Below are positions 8,500-17,936 of a stretch of DNA of 64,000 nucleotides, one piece after another; position 1 is the first letter of the stretch, and each line of letters opens with the position of its first letter. The stretch spans positions 124,001-188,000 of the forward strand of contig CAXBGS010000005.1 of NCBI GenBank assembly GCA_963975425.1. Reading direction: 5' to 3'. The notes beneath the pieces are model-generated. The model was not told the origin of the DNA and did no database searches. It saw only the letters and a list, made by a program, of their open reading frames with translations. The DNA comes from CAXBGS01 sp963975425. GTDB lineage: Bacteria > Planctomycetota > Planctomycetia > Pirellulales > Pirellulaceae. Made by a program: the position numbers and the translations under genes.

Positions 8500-9018
8500 C
8501 TAGCGTGCTAGAAACGCGTACAGTCCGACGAGCGTCTTGGCGTCTCGAATCTTTCCGTCACCCATCCAATCCAAGATTTGTTGTCGATTCACGATGCGGT
8601 TGACGATCTTTTCGGTCGCCTCACGATCGGGATCGCCTTGCACCAAATCGGTCGCCAAGTATAGGTGCATCAATTCATCGCAAATACCCGGCGCGGAATA
8701 AAACTGATGCATCAATTGCAGCTTGCCCGCGCGATAGCCGGTTTCCTCGATCAGCTCGCGGTGCGCCGTCACTTGCACCGGCTCGTCCGGCTCGCGTGTC
8801 CCGGCCGGCAATTCCAACAGCGTCTCGCCGACGGTCGCACGCGTGTTTTCAATCATCACGACGGTGTCGTCATCGATCAGCGGCAACAGGACGACGGCTC
8901 CTGGATGACGAACGACTTCGCGCGTGTAAGATTTACCGTCGTCGCCCTGCATTTGCATCGCGTACACGTCGAACCGTGCACCCTGCAGGATTAGCGTTTC
9001 GCTGTCGCGATCATTCAT
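8500..9018 (-). CDS. NUDIX hydrolase (ADP-ribose pyrophosphatase-like)
   Basis: A 172-residue cytoplasmic hydrolase with a complete Nudix box GX5EX7REUXEEXGU: it begins GTREPDE and continues REL-IEETGY. The framework (VVLLPLIDDDTVVMIENTRATVGETLLELPAGT, then FYSAPGICDELMHLYLATDL) matches ADP-sugar pyrophosphatases, which cleave ADP-ribose to AMP and ribose 5-phosphate with Mg2+. The exact substrate is inferred from similarity. It ends about 80 bases before the aquaporin gene on the same strand, so co-transcription is possible. Confidence 0.9.
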   Translation of the reverse strand: MNDRDSETLILQGARFDVYAMQMQGDDGKSYTREVVRHPGAVVLLPLIDDDTVVMIENTRATVGETLLELPAGTREPDEPVQVTAHRELIEETGYRAGKLQLMHQFYSAPGICDELMHLYLATDLVQGDPDREATEKIVNRIVNRQQILDWMGDGKIRDAKTLVGLYAFLAR

Positions 9019-9116
9019 ATGCTTTTTTCTGTGTTGCGGTGATACTGGCTCGACGAGATTACCGACGTCCGTAACACTAACGTTTTCGCAAAAAGTGTAA
9101 TAGCCGTCGCGCTTGT

Positions 9117-10058
9117 TTGCACGTTCCTCGATTTAACATCGCAAGTCGATTGCCCGACACGAACCGATCATCGCTTTGTGGTTTTATTCCTTGCGACAAA
9201 CCGCGAGGCATGTCGTCTAGGGATGTGGTCAACGTGGTCCAGCGTCGACTGCGCAGCCACCGCGAAACAAAAAAAGTCAAAGTCGGGCACTGCGGCACTC
9301 TGGACCCGTTAGCCGAAGGCGTGTTGATGTTGGCGGTGGGATCGGCTTCACGGCTGGTTCCGTATATCCAGCAACAGCCCAAACGATACCTGGGCCGTTT
9401 CCGCTTGGGCCAATCCAGCCCAACGGGCGATTTGGAAATGGAGGTCACGCATCACGACGAATTGCCGATCCCAACGCTTGCTCAGTTACAAGAACAAGCC
9501 ACATGCATGCTGGGACAAATCCAACAAACACCGCCGGCTTACTCTGCCGTTTGGGTGAACGGAAAGCGCGCCTACGACCGTGTCCGGGGCGGTGAAGATG
9601 TCGACATGCCATCGCGAACGGTGACGATCGATTCGCTGGACATCATCGCGTATGACTTTCCAGAAATTGAACTGGATATCGTGTGTGGCAGTGGGACGTA
9701 TATTCGCACACTGGGGATGGACCTGGCCGCCGCCGTTGGAAGCCGCGCCGTGATGAGCTATTTACAGCGGGTTTCTATCGGTTCGCTGCGAATCGAAGAC
9801 GCGGTTTCGATCGACCAGCTTCGCGAAGACGATTTGGCAAGCCTGTTGCGGCCCGCCAATGTCGCCGTCACCCAATTGCCGAAAGTCGTGATTGACGACG
9901 AGATGTCGCAACGCCTGGGGCACGGACTGTGCATCGACGCGTCACCGAACCCAGAGCCAACGACTGACGACGATGTCGCCGCGATCACGCGTGATGGTCG
10001 CTTGCGAGCGATCTTACGCTGGAAACGTCAACAGTGGTGCCCTTATCGCGTTTTCTAA
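9117..10058 (+). CDS. truB: tRNA pseudouridine(55) synthase TruB
   Basis: A 313-residue enzyme that makes pseudouridine at position 55 of the tRNA T-loop. The conserved N-terminal block GFIPCDKPRGMSSRDVV is present, as is the catalytic Asp in HCGTLDPLAEGVLMLAVG. Later family motifs are GLGQ-type RLGQSSPTGDLE, QTPPAYSAVWVNGKRAYD and CGSGTYIRTLGMDLA. No ATG precedes the first conserved block. TTG at 9117 or at 9150 must be the start; neither has a good Shine-Dalgarno, so the exact N-terminus is uncertain. Confidence 0.94.
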   Translation: MHVPRFNIASRLPDTNRSSLCGFIPCDKPRGMSSRDVVNVVQRRLRSHRETKKVKVGHCGTLDPLAEGVLMLAVGSASRLVPYIQQQPKRYLGRFRLGQSSPTGDLEMEVTHHDELPIPTLAQLQEQATCMLGQIQQTPPAYSAVWVNGKRAYDRVRGGEDVDMPSRTVTIDSLDIIAYDFPEIELDIVCGSGTYIRTLGMDLAAAVGSRAVMSYLQRVSIGSLRIEDAVSIDQLREDDLASLLRPANVAVTQLPKVVIDDEMSQRLGHGLCIDASPNPEPTTDDDVAAITRDGRLRAILRWKRQQWCPYRVF

Positions 10059-10256
10059 TGCCGCCACGTTGCCGAAAGGCGAAGACATCTCGATCGTTCG
10101 GGTTGATCGGTTTGTAACGACGGCGCGGTTCATGAACCGTTGCAACGACAAATTGCGTTGTGGTGGATTCCAGTTTCTGAGACTGCCGATTTCTACCGAT
10201 GACCGTGATCTTTTGCGCGTCATCCCTCCCCACGACAAGGGCCGCTTGACTGCAGT

Positions 10257-13064
10257 ATGTCTACCGTCGATGACCTCGAATCGCCGCGCCAACCCGATTT
10301 CGTTCGCGATGTCGCCGCCATCGTTCTGGTCGCCCTGACGCTACTGTTGACCGTTTCGCTGGTCACGCGCAGCCCCGCTGACCCGATCGAAACACCGATC
10401 TGGCCGATCAGTTCGCTGTACCAACCCGATCTGTTGGTTTATCCGCCGAACGAATCGGTGACCAATGCATGCGGGTATTGGGGCGCATTGTTGTCTGCGG
10501 CGATGCTGGATGCTTTTGGACTCGCCGCCGCATTGGTCGTCGCTGCCGGTGGCGGTGTGGCGACCGCGTTGTTGATCCGCGGCAAACTCAACGCCCCGGC
10601 TTTGCGCTCGCTGGGCGGAACCATCGTCGTGCTGGGCGTCGCAACCGGAGCCGCGTTGTTACCGGTTTCAATGGACGGAATGCCGATGATTGGTGCCGGC
10701 GGTTACCTGGGCGCGATGACATCGACTTGGTTGCTTGAACACTTTCGCCCGATCGGCGCTAGCATCCTGACAATGACAGTGATCGCGGTCGGATTGCTGT
10801 TAACGACCGACTATGCCCTCCTGTATGCCGGACGTGCAATCGTGACCGGTGGTGCTCGCGCATCAAAATCGGGAATGCACCGGGCTGCCCGTGCCGTGCC
10901 GCTGACGATCCGACGAAAACGCAAGCCGTTTACCGATCTCGAATCGCCAATCACCATCGAAGGCGATCCCGAAAGCCAAGACGAAGAATCGACCGGTCCC
11001 CGAATTCGTGTCCGTCAACCGAAACGGACCAACGAGAACGACACCGTTGCCGATTCGAACCCCGCCGGCGCCACGCAAGAACAAGAGATCGACGAGCCCT
11101 CTGACGAGCAGGAATCGTGGGAAGAAAACGAGTATGAATACGAGGACGAGCCAGAATCACTTGACGAGGCCGAAGAAGAATCCGTCGTTCGCGAGCTAGA
11201 GATCGATGAAGAGACGGTACAGCTGCGCGGCGATGCCGAGCACCCCGTCACGCCCCCGAAAATCAAAGCCCCCAAGAAGAAAAAGAAAGTCGACGAACGC
11301 CAGCAGCTCTACGACAACGTCCGTGAATCCGCGCCAGCCGGCGTGGAAGATTACCGGCTGCCGGCAATTCAATTACTCGAGGCCAGCGACGACATCAGCT
11401 ATGAAGAGCAACATAGCGAGGTGCTAAGAAAAGCAAGGATCTTGGAAGCGACGTTCAAAGATTTCGGTTTCAACATCCGCGTGGCCGAAATCGAAACCGG
11501 TCCGGTCATCGCCCAGTACGAAATCGAACTGGAAGCCGGTTTGCGGCTGAGCAAAATCACCGGCTTGGCGGACGACCTGGCGATCGCACTGCGCGTCCCA
11601 AGCGTGCGTATTGTCGCCCCCATCCCCGGCAAGAACACCGTCGGCATCGAAGTTCCCAACGAGACGCGACAAGTCGTCCGCTTGCGTGATGTGATGGAAG
11701 AGTCCGACACGCGCAGCAACAAAATGAACATCCCGGTGTTCTTGGGCAAAGATGTCTCGGGCAATCCGATGGTGGTCGACCTGGCCAAGATGCCCCACCT
11801 GTTGATCGCGGGACGAACCGGTACCGGTAAGAGTGTTTGTTTGAACGCAATCATCAGCAGTGTGCTGATGTGCTGCCGACCGGACGAAGTGCGCATGCTG
11901 ATGATCGACCCCAAGATGGTCGAACTGAGCGGTTACGGCCGACTGCCGCACTTGATGCATCCCGTCATCACCGACATGAAAAAGGCCGAAGCGATTCTGG
12001 CGTGGGCCGTCGAGAAGATGGAAGAACGTTACTCGCTGTTGGCCAAATCGGGTGTGCGTCACATCAACAGCTATAACGACTTGGGTCGCGACGAAATCAT
12101 GCGGCGTTTGGAAGTCGCCCCCGAAGACGCCGACTCGGCACGCGTTCCGGACAAGCTGCCCTTTATCGTGATCGTTGCCGATGAGATGGCCGACCTCATG
12201 ATGACAGCGGGCAAAGACGTCGAACAACACATCATTCGACTCGCTCAAAAAAGTCGCGCCGTCGGGATTCACCTGATCCTGGCGACCCAGAAACCAACCG
12301 TCGACGTGATCACCGGATTGATCAAGAGTAACTTGCCAGCACGACTAAGCTTCCAAGTCGCCAGTAAAACCGATAGCCGAGTTGTCTTGGACGAAAATGG
12401 TGCCGACAAACTGTTGGGCAACGGTGACATGTTGTTCTTGTGGCCGGGGACCAGCACGCTGATTCGCGGGCAAGGGACGTATTTGTCCGATGATGAAATC
12501 GATGCGATCTGCGACCACTGCAGCATCGGCGAACAGAACTTTGTCGGCGAATTAATGAACCTAAAGGTCGCCGACGAAGAGTCTGGCGACGCAGCGTCGA
12601 TGGACAAGATCAAGAGCCGCGACGAACTTTACGACAGCGCTATCGAAGTGGTCATTCGCGAGGGCAGGGGATCGTGTTCGTTACTGCAACGATGCCTCGG
12701 AATCGGCTATGGGCGTGCCGCCAAACTGATCGATTTCATGGCCGAGGATGGTGTTGTCGGCGACTATAACGGCAGCAAGGCACGCGAAGTCTTGATGACG
12801 ATGGATAAGTGGAACGCGATGCAAGGCATCGAGGCAGACGAACCCGATGAAGCGGTCGTCACGCCAAAGAACAAGCTGTCCATTCCGCCCGATGCCGAAG
12901 AAATCACGGACGAAGACGACGAAGAATATGAAGAGGAAGAAGAAGAGGAGTTCGACGAAGAGACGGAGGAAGAGTACGAAGACGACGACGATGAAACGTA
13001 TGTCGACGCGGATGGTGAATACGAAGATTACGACGAAGAAGAGTACGAAGACGAAACCGTATAG
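10257..13064 (+). CDS. ftsK: FtsK/SpoIIIE-type DNA translocase
   Basis: A 935-residue membrane-anchored ATPase that pumps DNA at division. Residues 1-200 hold four membrane segments. Residues 220-330 form an acidic linker followed by a lysine run (KAPKKKKK). The motor domain has Walker A AGRTGTGKS near 520 and a Walker B-like IVIVADEMADLM near 637. A winged-helix gamma domain lies near 794-855 (AIEVVIREGRGSCSLLQR, GYGRAAKLIDFM), which in FtsK reads polar DNA sites. The protein does not stop after gamma: the last 57 residues contain about 40 Asp/Glu with scattered Tyr. Confidence 0.94.
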   Translation: MSTVDDLESPRQPDFVRDVAAIVLVALTLLLTVSLVTRSPADPIETPIWPISSLYQPDLLVYPPNESVTNACGYWGALLSAAMLDAFGLAAALVVAAGGGVATALLIRGKLNAPALRSLGGTIVVLGVATGAALLPVSMDGMPMIGAGGYLGAMTSTWLLEHFRPIGASILTMTVIAVGLLLTTDYALLYAGRAIVTGGARASKSGMHRAARAVPLTIRRKRKPFTDLESPITIEGDPESQDEESTGPRIRVRQPKRTNENDTVADSNPAGATQEQEIDEPSDEQESWEENEYEYEDEPESLDEAEEESVVRELEIDEETVQLRGDAEHPVTPPKIKAPKKKKKVDERQQLYDNVRESAPAGVEDYRLPAIQLLEASDDISYEEQHSEVLRKARILEATFKDFGFNIRVAEIETGPVIAQYEIELEAGLRLSKITGLADDLAIALRVPSVRIVAPIPGKNTVGIEVPNETRQVVRLRDVMEESDTRSNKMNIPVFLGKDVSGNPMVVDLAKMPHLLIAGRTGTGKSVCLNAIISSVLMCCRPDEVRMLMIDPKMVELSGYGRLPHLMHPVITDMKKAEAILAWAVEKMEERYSLLAKSGVRHINSYNDLGRDEIMRRLEVAPEDADSARVPDKLPFIVIVADEMADLMMTAGKDVEQHIIRLAQKSRAVGIHLILATQKPTVDVITGLIKSNLPARLSFQVASKTDSRVVLDENGADKLLGNGDMLFLWPGTSTLIRGQGTYLSDDEIDAICDHCSIGEQNFVGELMNLKVADEESGDAASMDKIKSRDELYDSAIEVVIREGRGSCSLLQRCLGIGYGRAAKLIDFMAEDGVVGDYNGSKAREVLMTMDKWNAMQGIEADEPDEAVVTPKNKLSIPPDAEEITDEDDEEYEEEEEEEFDEETEEEYEDDDDETYVDADGEYEDYDEEEYEDETV

Positions 13065-13602
13065 CGTTCCGCTAATCTAAAAACTTAGGCCTGGCGAGAG
13101 CAATGATGACAGTCGTTGCTCCATTCAAAAACCTGTTGTTCATTTTGATAACCAGGCGTTTTGAGCTAGAGAATCCTGGAATAATTCCGAGGCAAACAAA
13201 CTTGGCGATTAGCATCGCGACGAAAACCTAGCATCCAGGCGATCATCACGTCGTCGATGCCTTCTGACGCAGGCGCTCTTGATGCACCGTCCCGAGCGGT
13301 CAACAACTTGCGTGACCGATCCAGTTCGCTGGATCAACGGCGAGGCCCAATTCGCCACCCTCCGTCATCTTCTCTTGGGGGACTCTCCTTAAGCCTTCAC
13401 TTGATCAAGCTCAAAAGATTTGGAGCGATAATGCGCCGTTGCATATCCGTTATGGAGAATGAATCAGCGGTAGCAAAAACAAAGTAATAAACAAGCATTT
13501 TTGCTTGCGAATCCTTCAATCTTCTTAAAGATAGATTGCCAAGGCGGAGGCGGTCTAACGAATGAAGAAATGAGGCGGACACACTCACCCAGCGGAAATA
13601 TT
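13065..13602. other. Intergenic, 538 bp, with a perfect hairpin
   Basis: No convincing gene is seen. Near the right end, CAAGCA (13492-13497) and TGCTTG (13502-13507) form a perfect six-pair stem around TTTT, about 95 bases upstream of the PEP-CTERM gene. The last 130 bases are AT-richer and probably hold that gene's promoter, but no consensus boxes are clear. Confidence 0.4.
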
Positions 13603-14400
13603 ATGATCTTTAAGGCACTACGCTATTTTGCCGCTTGCGCCTTCTTACTGCTTGCCCCGTCATTGAGTTTTGCTGCGGTCGTCGGTGACATCGGTTTTAT
13701 TGGATTCAATGTCGATGGCGATGACGACTTTGCCATCGTCGTGCTCAGTGACCTGACCAACGAGACCATTTTCTTCAGCGATGACGAACCGGGCGCCGGG
13801 CTCGGGTCTGGTATTTCTGCCGAGGGAGTCCTGCAGTGGGAAACGGGAGCCACCACGATACCGGCGGGTTCCGTTGTCATCTTCACCGACACCGACTTGT
13901 CAACCAATCCATTTTTTGGCTCTTCCGTGGGCACGCTGACCCGTTCCAACCTGAACATGAATTTGGCCCAGAGTGGAGACTCGATCTATGCCTTTCAAGG
14001 AACTTCGACGGAGCCAACACAGGCTGACAAAGAGAATCCATCGACGGTCGATATCTATTTAACCGCCATTGCCAGTGATGATTTTGGCGAAGACACGACC
14101 GGAAGCCTGGCGGGTACGGGCCTGGTCGCAGGTGTTTCGGCGATCGAATTCGATACGTCCACGGCCGATGCTGGCAGCTACATCGGCCCCCGTTCCGGCA
14201 AGGAAACGTTCGCGGAATACTTTACATTGATCAACGATCCGGCCAATTGGGATAAGACAGGCGTGACTGGAAACGGCGAAACCTTTCTGCCGTTCGATGC
14301 CACCCCGTTCACGATCAGTGCCGTCCCCGAACCGTCGGCTTTTTCTTTGCTGATCACGGCTTCGGCAGCATCAGTGCTACGTCGTCGAAATCGATCTTAG
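13603..14400 (+). CDS. PEP-CTERM sorting-signal protein
   Basis: A 265-residue exported protein. It has an N-terminal signal peptide (MIFKALRYFAACAFLLLAPS) and ends in a PEP-CTERM tripartite signal: VPEPSAFSLL, a hydrophobic helix, then RRRNRS. Such proteins are sorted by exosortase and often associated with exopolysaccharide. The body (VGDIGFIGFNVDGDDDFAIV, SGDSIYAFQG) resembles lamin-tail-like secreted domains; this is tentative. The frame extends upstream to a TTG at 13501, but the ATG at 13603 begins the signal peptide. No exosortase gene lies in the window. Confidence 0.85.
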   Translation: MIFKALRYFAACAFLLLAPSLSFAAVVGDIGFIGFNVDGDDDFAIVVLSDLTNETIFFSDDEPGAGLGSGISAEGVLQWETGATTIPAGSVVIFTDTDLSTNPFFGSSVGTLTRSNLNMNLAQSGDSIYAFQGTSTEPTQADKENPSTVDIYLTAIASDDFGEDTTGSLAGTGLVAGVSAIEFDTSTADAGSYIGPRSGKETFAEYFTLINDPANWDKTGVTGNGETFLPFDATPFTISAVPEPSAFSLLITASAASVLRRRNRS

Positions 14401-14595
14401 AGCCCCGCGACGACACGACGCGCACATAGGAATTTATCGCTGCGATGATCAAGGTTCGTTCGCGCGACGAACCTGTTTGCTCAGACAGAGGACGTGTTCG
14501 TTTCGGCAGGTGACCTGAACATGGCAGGCCCAGCGTCGGTATGATCGCGTCTCGCGCGGGAAGCTCAGGACGCTCGCCGATTAGCTCTGGTATCG

Positions 14596-15354
14596 CTATC
14601 GGCCTTCGCGGAGTCGGTGACCCAAGAAATTATCCAGCTCAGCTTCGGCTTCGATTTCGCGGACCGTGCGTTCGACGTCGTACTCGACCCGCCGATAAGT
14701 CACCACCTCGCCATCAAAGATGACGTAGCAACTGCGGCTATCTCCGTCACGCGGCTGCCCGACACTGCCGACATTGATCATCAGCCGCAGCGAAGGATCA
14801 TTCGCGGCATATCCGGTTGGAATTTCGATCGGCCGCAGGAAACTGTTGTGCGAGGTAAAGATGCCCGGAACGTGGGTGTGCCCCTGGAAACACAAATGCG
14901 GCACGAGCGAAAACAGTTTCTCCATCTTCTTCGTGTTCTGAGTGTCTTCTGGAAAAACGTATTCGTTGGTCGGTCCGCGAGGCGACCCGTGAACGAATAA
15001 CAAGTCGCCTTCACGGACGGTTCGAGGCAACTCGCATAGAAATTCCAGCCTTCGCCGCGAATCTTCCTCGCTGCCTTGCCCTGATTCCAACTGGGCTCGC
15101 GTCCAAAAGATGGCTTGTTCGGCCGAGGCATTGAAACCTTCGGGGTCGAACAGCGCGCTGCTGTCGTGATTGCCGAGCACGCAAAAATCGAACTCGCTGG
15201 CTTTGTCCAGACAAGCACAGGGGTGCGGCCCATAGCCAACGATGTCGCCAAGGCACACGATACGGTCGACATTTTGACCGGCAATGTCCTCCAACACCGA
15301 TTCCAGTGCTGCCAGGTTGCCATGAATGTCACTTAAGATTGCGGTCGTCGTCAC
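14596..15354 (-). CDS. Calcineurin-like metallophosphoesterase, copy 1
   Basis: A 252-residue phosphoesterase with all metal-site motifs: SDIHGN near residue 8, CLGDIVGYGP, GNHD, FVHGSP and GHTHVPG, in the order expected of the YfcE / diadenosine-tetraphosphatase-like class. It has no signal peptide and so is cytoplasmic. It starts with GTG two bases after the stop of copy 2, making a two-gene operon of paralogues about half identical over their length. The substrate is unknown; phosphodiesters, phosphoproteins or dinucleotide polyphosphates are all possible. Confidence 0.87.
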   Translation of the reverse strand: MTTTAILSDIHGNLAALESVLEDIAGQNVDRIVCLGDIVGYGPHPCACLDKASEFDFCVLGNHDSSALFDPEGFNASAEQAIFWTRAQLESGQGSEEDSRRRLEFLCELPRTVREGDLLFVHGSPRGPTNEYVFPEDTQNTKKMEKLFSLVPHLCFQGHTHVPGIFTSHNSFLRPIEIPTGYAANDPSLRLMINVGSVGQPRDGDSRSCYVIFDGEVVTYRRVEYDVERTVREIEAEAELDNFLGHRLREGR

Positions 15355-15356
15355 GA

Positions 15357-16127
15357 TCAGCGGCCATGTTGTAGTCGATCGCCCAACGCATTGTCTAAAT
15401 CGGGCTCGTCATAGATTTTCTGTTTGGTCTTTTGAATATCATACTCGACCCGTCGATACATAATGTTCGCGGCACCTGATTCATCGGTTTCAAGAATGAT
15501 GTAGCACGATCGTTTGTCATCATCGCGCGGTTGACCAACACTGCCGACGTTGACCATGACTTTTTCGTTGCCCAACGCAAACTGGTAATCGCATTCTTCC
15601 GGTGAAATGAATTCACACTCCGTGGTGAACACACCAGGCAAGTGCGTGTGCCCCATGAAGCAATACTTCTGGACCTTGCCAAACAGGATTTCCATCTTTC
15701 GTTGGTCGAACACGTATTCGGGGAACACGTATTCGTTCGTCGGATCACGTGGCGAACCGTGCACAAACTTAAAATCGCCTTCGTCGTGCAGGCGGGGCAG
15801 TTCGCCCAGGTAATCCCATCGCGCGTTCACTTGTGCCGAGCTGCCTGGTCCATTGTCCAACTGGTCACGCGTCCAATAAATCGCGCGCAACGCCATCGGA
15901 TTGAAACCATCGGGATCGAACAGGGCTGCCTGGTCGTGGTTACCCAAGATCGTCGTCTTGCAATGGCGCATCACCTGATCCAGGCACTCGCATGGATTGG
16001 GGCCATAGCCGATGATGTCGCCAAGACAGTAGATTTCGTCGACAGAAAAACTGCGAGCATCCTTGAGAACTGCTAGCAGTGCTTCAAGGTTGCCATGAAT
16101 GTCGCTGATAACGGCACGCTTCACCAA
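15357..16127 (-). CDS. Calcineurin-like metallophosphoesterase, copy 2
   Basis: A 256-residue paralogue of the next gene downstream, with SDIHGN, CLGDIIGYGP, GNHD, FVHGSPRDPTNEYVFPE and GHTHLPG all intact. Both proteins share the long identical stretch around HGSPR-PTNEYVFPE, so they arose by tandem duplication. Both keep full metal sites, which argues for two active enzymes with split roles rather than decay. It is first in the operon. Its promoter should lie in the 158-bp gap shared with divergent tsaB. Confidence 0.87.
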   Translation of the reverse strand: MVKRAVISDIHGNLEALLAVLKDARSFSVDEIYCLGDIIGYGPNPCECLDQVMRHCKTTILGNHDQAALFDPDGFNPMALRAIYWTRDQLDNGPGSSAQVNARWDYLGELPRLHDEGDFKFVHGSPRDPTNEYVFPEYVFDQRKMEILFGKVQKYCFMGHTHLPGVFTTECEFISPEECDYQFALGNEKVMVNVGSVGQPRDDDKRSCYIILETDESGAANIMYRRVEYDIQKTKQKIYDEPDLDNALGDRLQHGR

Positions 16128-16285
16128 TTGTATCCCGGGTTATTCCTGGTAATGGGACGGCCGAAACCGCGAAAAGCACTCATCCCCCAGACTGGATCGC
16201 GTCATGCCGTCGAGATGGGAGCCACGATGATTGTAATGGCAACTAAAAAAACTCATCAATCCCACGCATTCTTAAAACATCGCTT

Positions 16286-17074
16286 ATGATCCAACTGGCG
16301 ATCGAAACGAGCGGTCGAACCGGTTCTCTGGCAGTCCTGGACGACGAAACGTTGCTGAAGTCGTTTCCGTTGCCCAGCGATCGGCGGACCGCAGCAACCT
16401 TGACAATCATGCTCCGCGAAGCGGTCGATTGGTGCCAATGTCAAAACAAGCCGATCGATTTCTTATCCGTCGCCGGGGGGCCTGGCTCTTTTACAGGGTT
16501 AAGAATAGGCCTGACCACTGCAAAAACATACTGCTATGCGACAGGACTGCGGCTAGTCGCAATCGACTCGATCGCCGCGGTCGCTGCCACCGTCTTTTCG
16601 CAGGATGCCTCGATCGATTCGGTGCTGGTCGCCGTTAACGCCTACCGCGGCCAAGTCTTCACGGGTACCTACCAGCGTGCACGTTTGCTTCCCGCCGCAG
16701 TAAACCTCACCAATCGCTCGGGTGAACCCGACTCGGCGATGGGCGGTATCGATCCGGCGTCGGCCTGGATAACGCACTTGCACTCGGCCGTTGTCCTCGA
16801 TACCGCGGACCTGGCGAACGTGATTTCGTCGCTGCCCCCCCAAACGAGATTCGCGGGCGACCCGAATGTGTTGGCAAAGTCGACGTCGGCCGATGAGTTG
16901 GCCGAACGACTGGTACCGCGGACCATGCCCGACGCAACTGGATCAGGCTTGCTGGGCCACCATGCGGCCGCTTGGCAACAGTGGGTCGATCCCATGAAGC
17001 TGACGCCACGATACCTCAAGGCGAGCGCGGCGGAAGAAAAAGCCGACCAATCGACCGCCCCGCCGACGCGATGA
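16286..17074 (+). CDS. tsaB: tRNA N6-threonylcarbamoyladenosine biosynthesis protein TsaB
   Basis: A 262-residue ASKHA-fold protein. It opens with LAIETSGRTGSLAVLDD and carries the hallmark GGPGSFTGLRIGLTTAK. TsaB partners TsaD and TsaE to place threonylcarbamoyl on A37 of ANN-decoding tRNAs in the cytoplasm. The C-terminal part is looser, as is usual. The start ATG at 16286 matches the family N-terminus exactly. No other t6A gene is in the window. Confidence 0.92.
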   Translation: MIQLAIETSGRTGSLAVLDDETLLKSFPLPSDRRTAATLTIMLREAVDWCQCQNKPIDFLSVAGGPGSFTGLRIGLTTAKTYCYATGLRLVAIDSIAAVAATVFSQDASIDSVLVAVNAYRGQVFTGTYQRARLLPAAVNLTNRSGEPDSAMGGIDPASAWITHLHSAVVLDTADLANVISSLPPQTRFAGDPNVLAKSTSADELAERLVPRTMPDATGSGLLGHHAAAWQQWVDPMKLTPRYLKASAAEEKADQSTAPPTR

Positions 17075-17133
17075 AACCATACCGAAGCGCGATGAAACCA
17101 CATCGACTTGACTGGTGCGGTCGACCGAACCGG

Positions 17134-17433
17134 TTAGGCGGCTTGCCGGGTCAGGGCGTTGATAGCGATCGGTTCGCTTTCGCGGCGGATTCCATCGCTG
17201 CCATAATAGATGACTAACTTCTTTTCAAAGTCGATGATCGCGGTCAGTTTCACGCTCCGTGGTCCATGGACACAAAAGTAAATTCCGCAAACTTTACCAC
17301 TGCGCAGTAGCTCGCGTTTCGTTGTGGGGAACTGCCGGGCAACCAGCTGCCCAAGATCGCATAGGCGTCGCTCTATGCCCTCGTAAAACGTTTCTGCGTC
17401 GATCGTCCGTGTTGCCAGTGCAATCATGAGCAT
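17134..17433 (-). CDS. Small conserved-looking protein of unknown function
   Basis: A 99-residue protein without signal peptide or membrane segment. The central region (FYEGIERRLCDLGQL, TKRELLRSGKVCGIYFCVHGPRSVKLTAIIDF) has the amphipathic and beta-rich pattern of a folded cytoplasmic domain. I believe similar short proteins occur in other planctomycetes, but no function is known to me. ATGs at codons 1 and 3 are equally good starts. It converges on tsaB with a 59-base gap. Confidence 0.62.
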   Translation of the reverse strand: MLMIALATRTIDAETFYEGIERRLCDLGQLVARQFPTTKRELLRSGKVCGIYFCVHGPRSVKLTAIIDFEKKLVIYYGSDGIRRESEPIAINALTRQAA

Positions 17434-17936
17434 CCGAGAAGTTGCGTGGAAGTGGGTCCGCGTCTGGTGCCGAGATCACAAGCCGCTCGGTGCAAACTTG
17501 CTGACCATCAGCAGCATGGGTATCGGCGACAAGGACCAAGAAGATTAGTTCGCAAAAAAGTCTTCAGCCCGTGACGGCACGTGGCCTGAGAAGCTGTACC
17601 GTTTGTCGCAATCCGGAAAAATACGGCAAGCTGACCACCACTGCCGCATGTGCGGGACTCGCCAGGTTTACAACGCTAGCGGGCATTCACCAAGTGCGAG
17701 CAGGGTAGGGACGGGATCGATCCGACGAACGATCCCGTATGTTGCATAGCACGACCTAAACAGCGAGGTCTGCCGTGTCGCGATCAGTTGTTTGCCGAGC
17801 AACGGATCATGCCTGGGCAAACAACGGATCGCGCCGCGGCGAACAACCGTTTGGGCCGGCCAATGCCTCACGCCGCGCTACATCATCAAGACACAAAATC
17901 AGCGTGAATGATTTGATGCGAATTATTTGATGCGGA
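17434..17936. other. Intergenic, 503 bp, with hairpin and two repeat arrays
   Basis: No gene is supported. A perfect nine-pair inverted repeat, ACGGGATCG (17711-17719) and CGATCCCGT (17730-17738), is present without a T-run. Degenerate tandem repeats occupy 17784-17870, and a second array reaches the lipoprotein gene end at 17937. Part of the left half reads like decayed coding sequence, but no frame is open for long. Confidence 0.45.
17784..17870. repeat. Degenerate ~20-bp tandem repeat (array I)
   Basis: About four imperfect units of 20-22 bp are built around CAACGGATC and AACAACCG, for example AGCAACGGATCATGCC, AACAACGGATCGCGCC and GAACAACCGTTTGGGCC. It lies 25 bases from array B and has a different unit. 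Confidence 0.55.

Noticed and set aside
11424..12272. Long minus-strand His/Gln/Asp-rich frame inside ftsK
   Set aside because: It is a shadow of the ftsK motor domain; the composition follows from reverse-complementing conserved codons.
13257..13487. Short plus-strand frame upstream of the PEP-CTERM gene
   Set aside because: Composition and codon use are not coding-like, and no ribosome site or family is seen.
17600..17700. Possible remnant of a coding gene with CxxC pattern
   Set aside because: The frame is open only for about 40 codons, with no start or family match; evidence is too weak.
17711..17738. Intrinsic terminator
   Set aside because: The nine-pair stem is strong, but no T-run follows on either strand.
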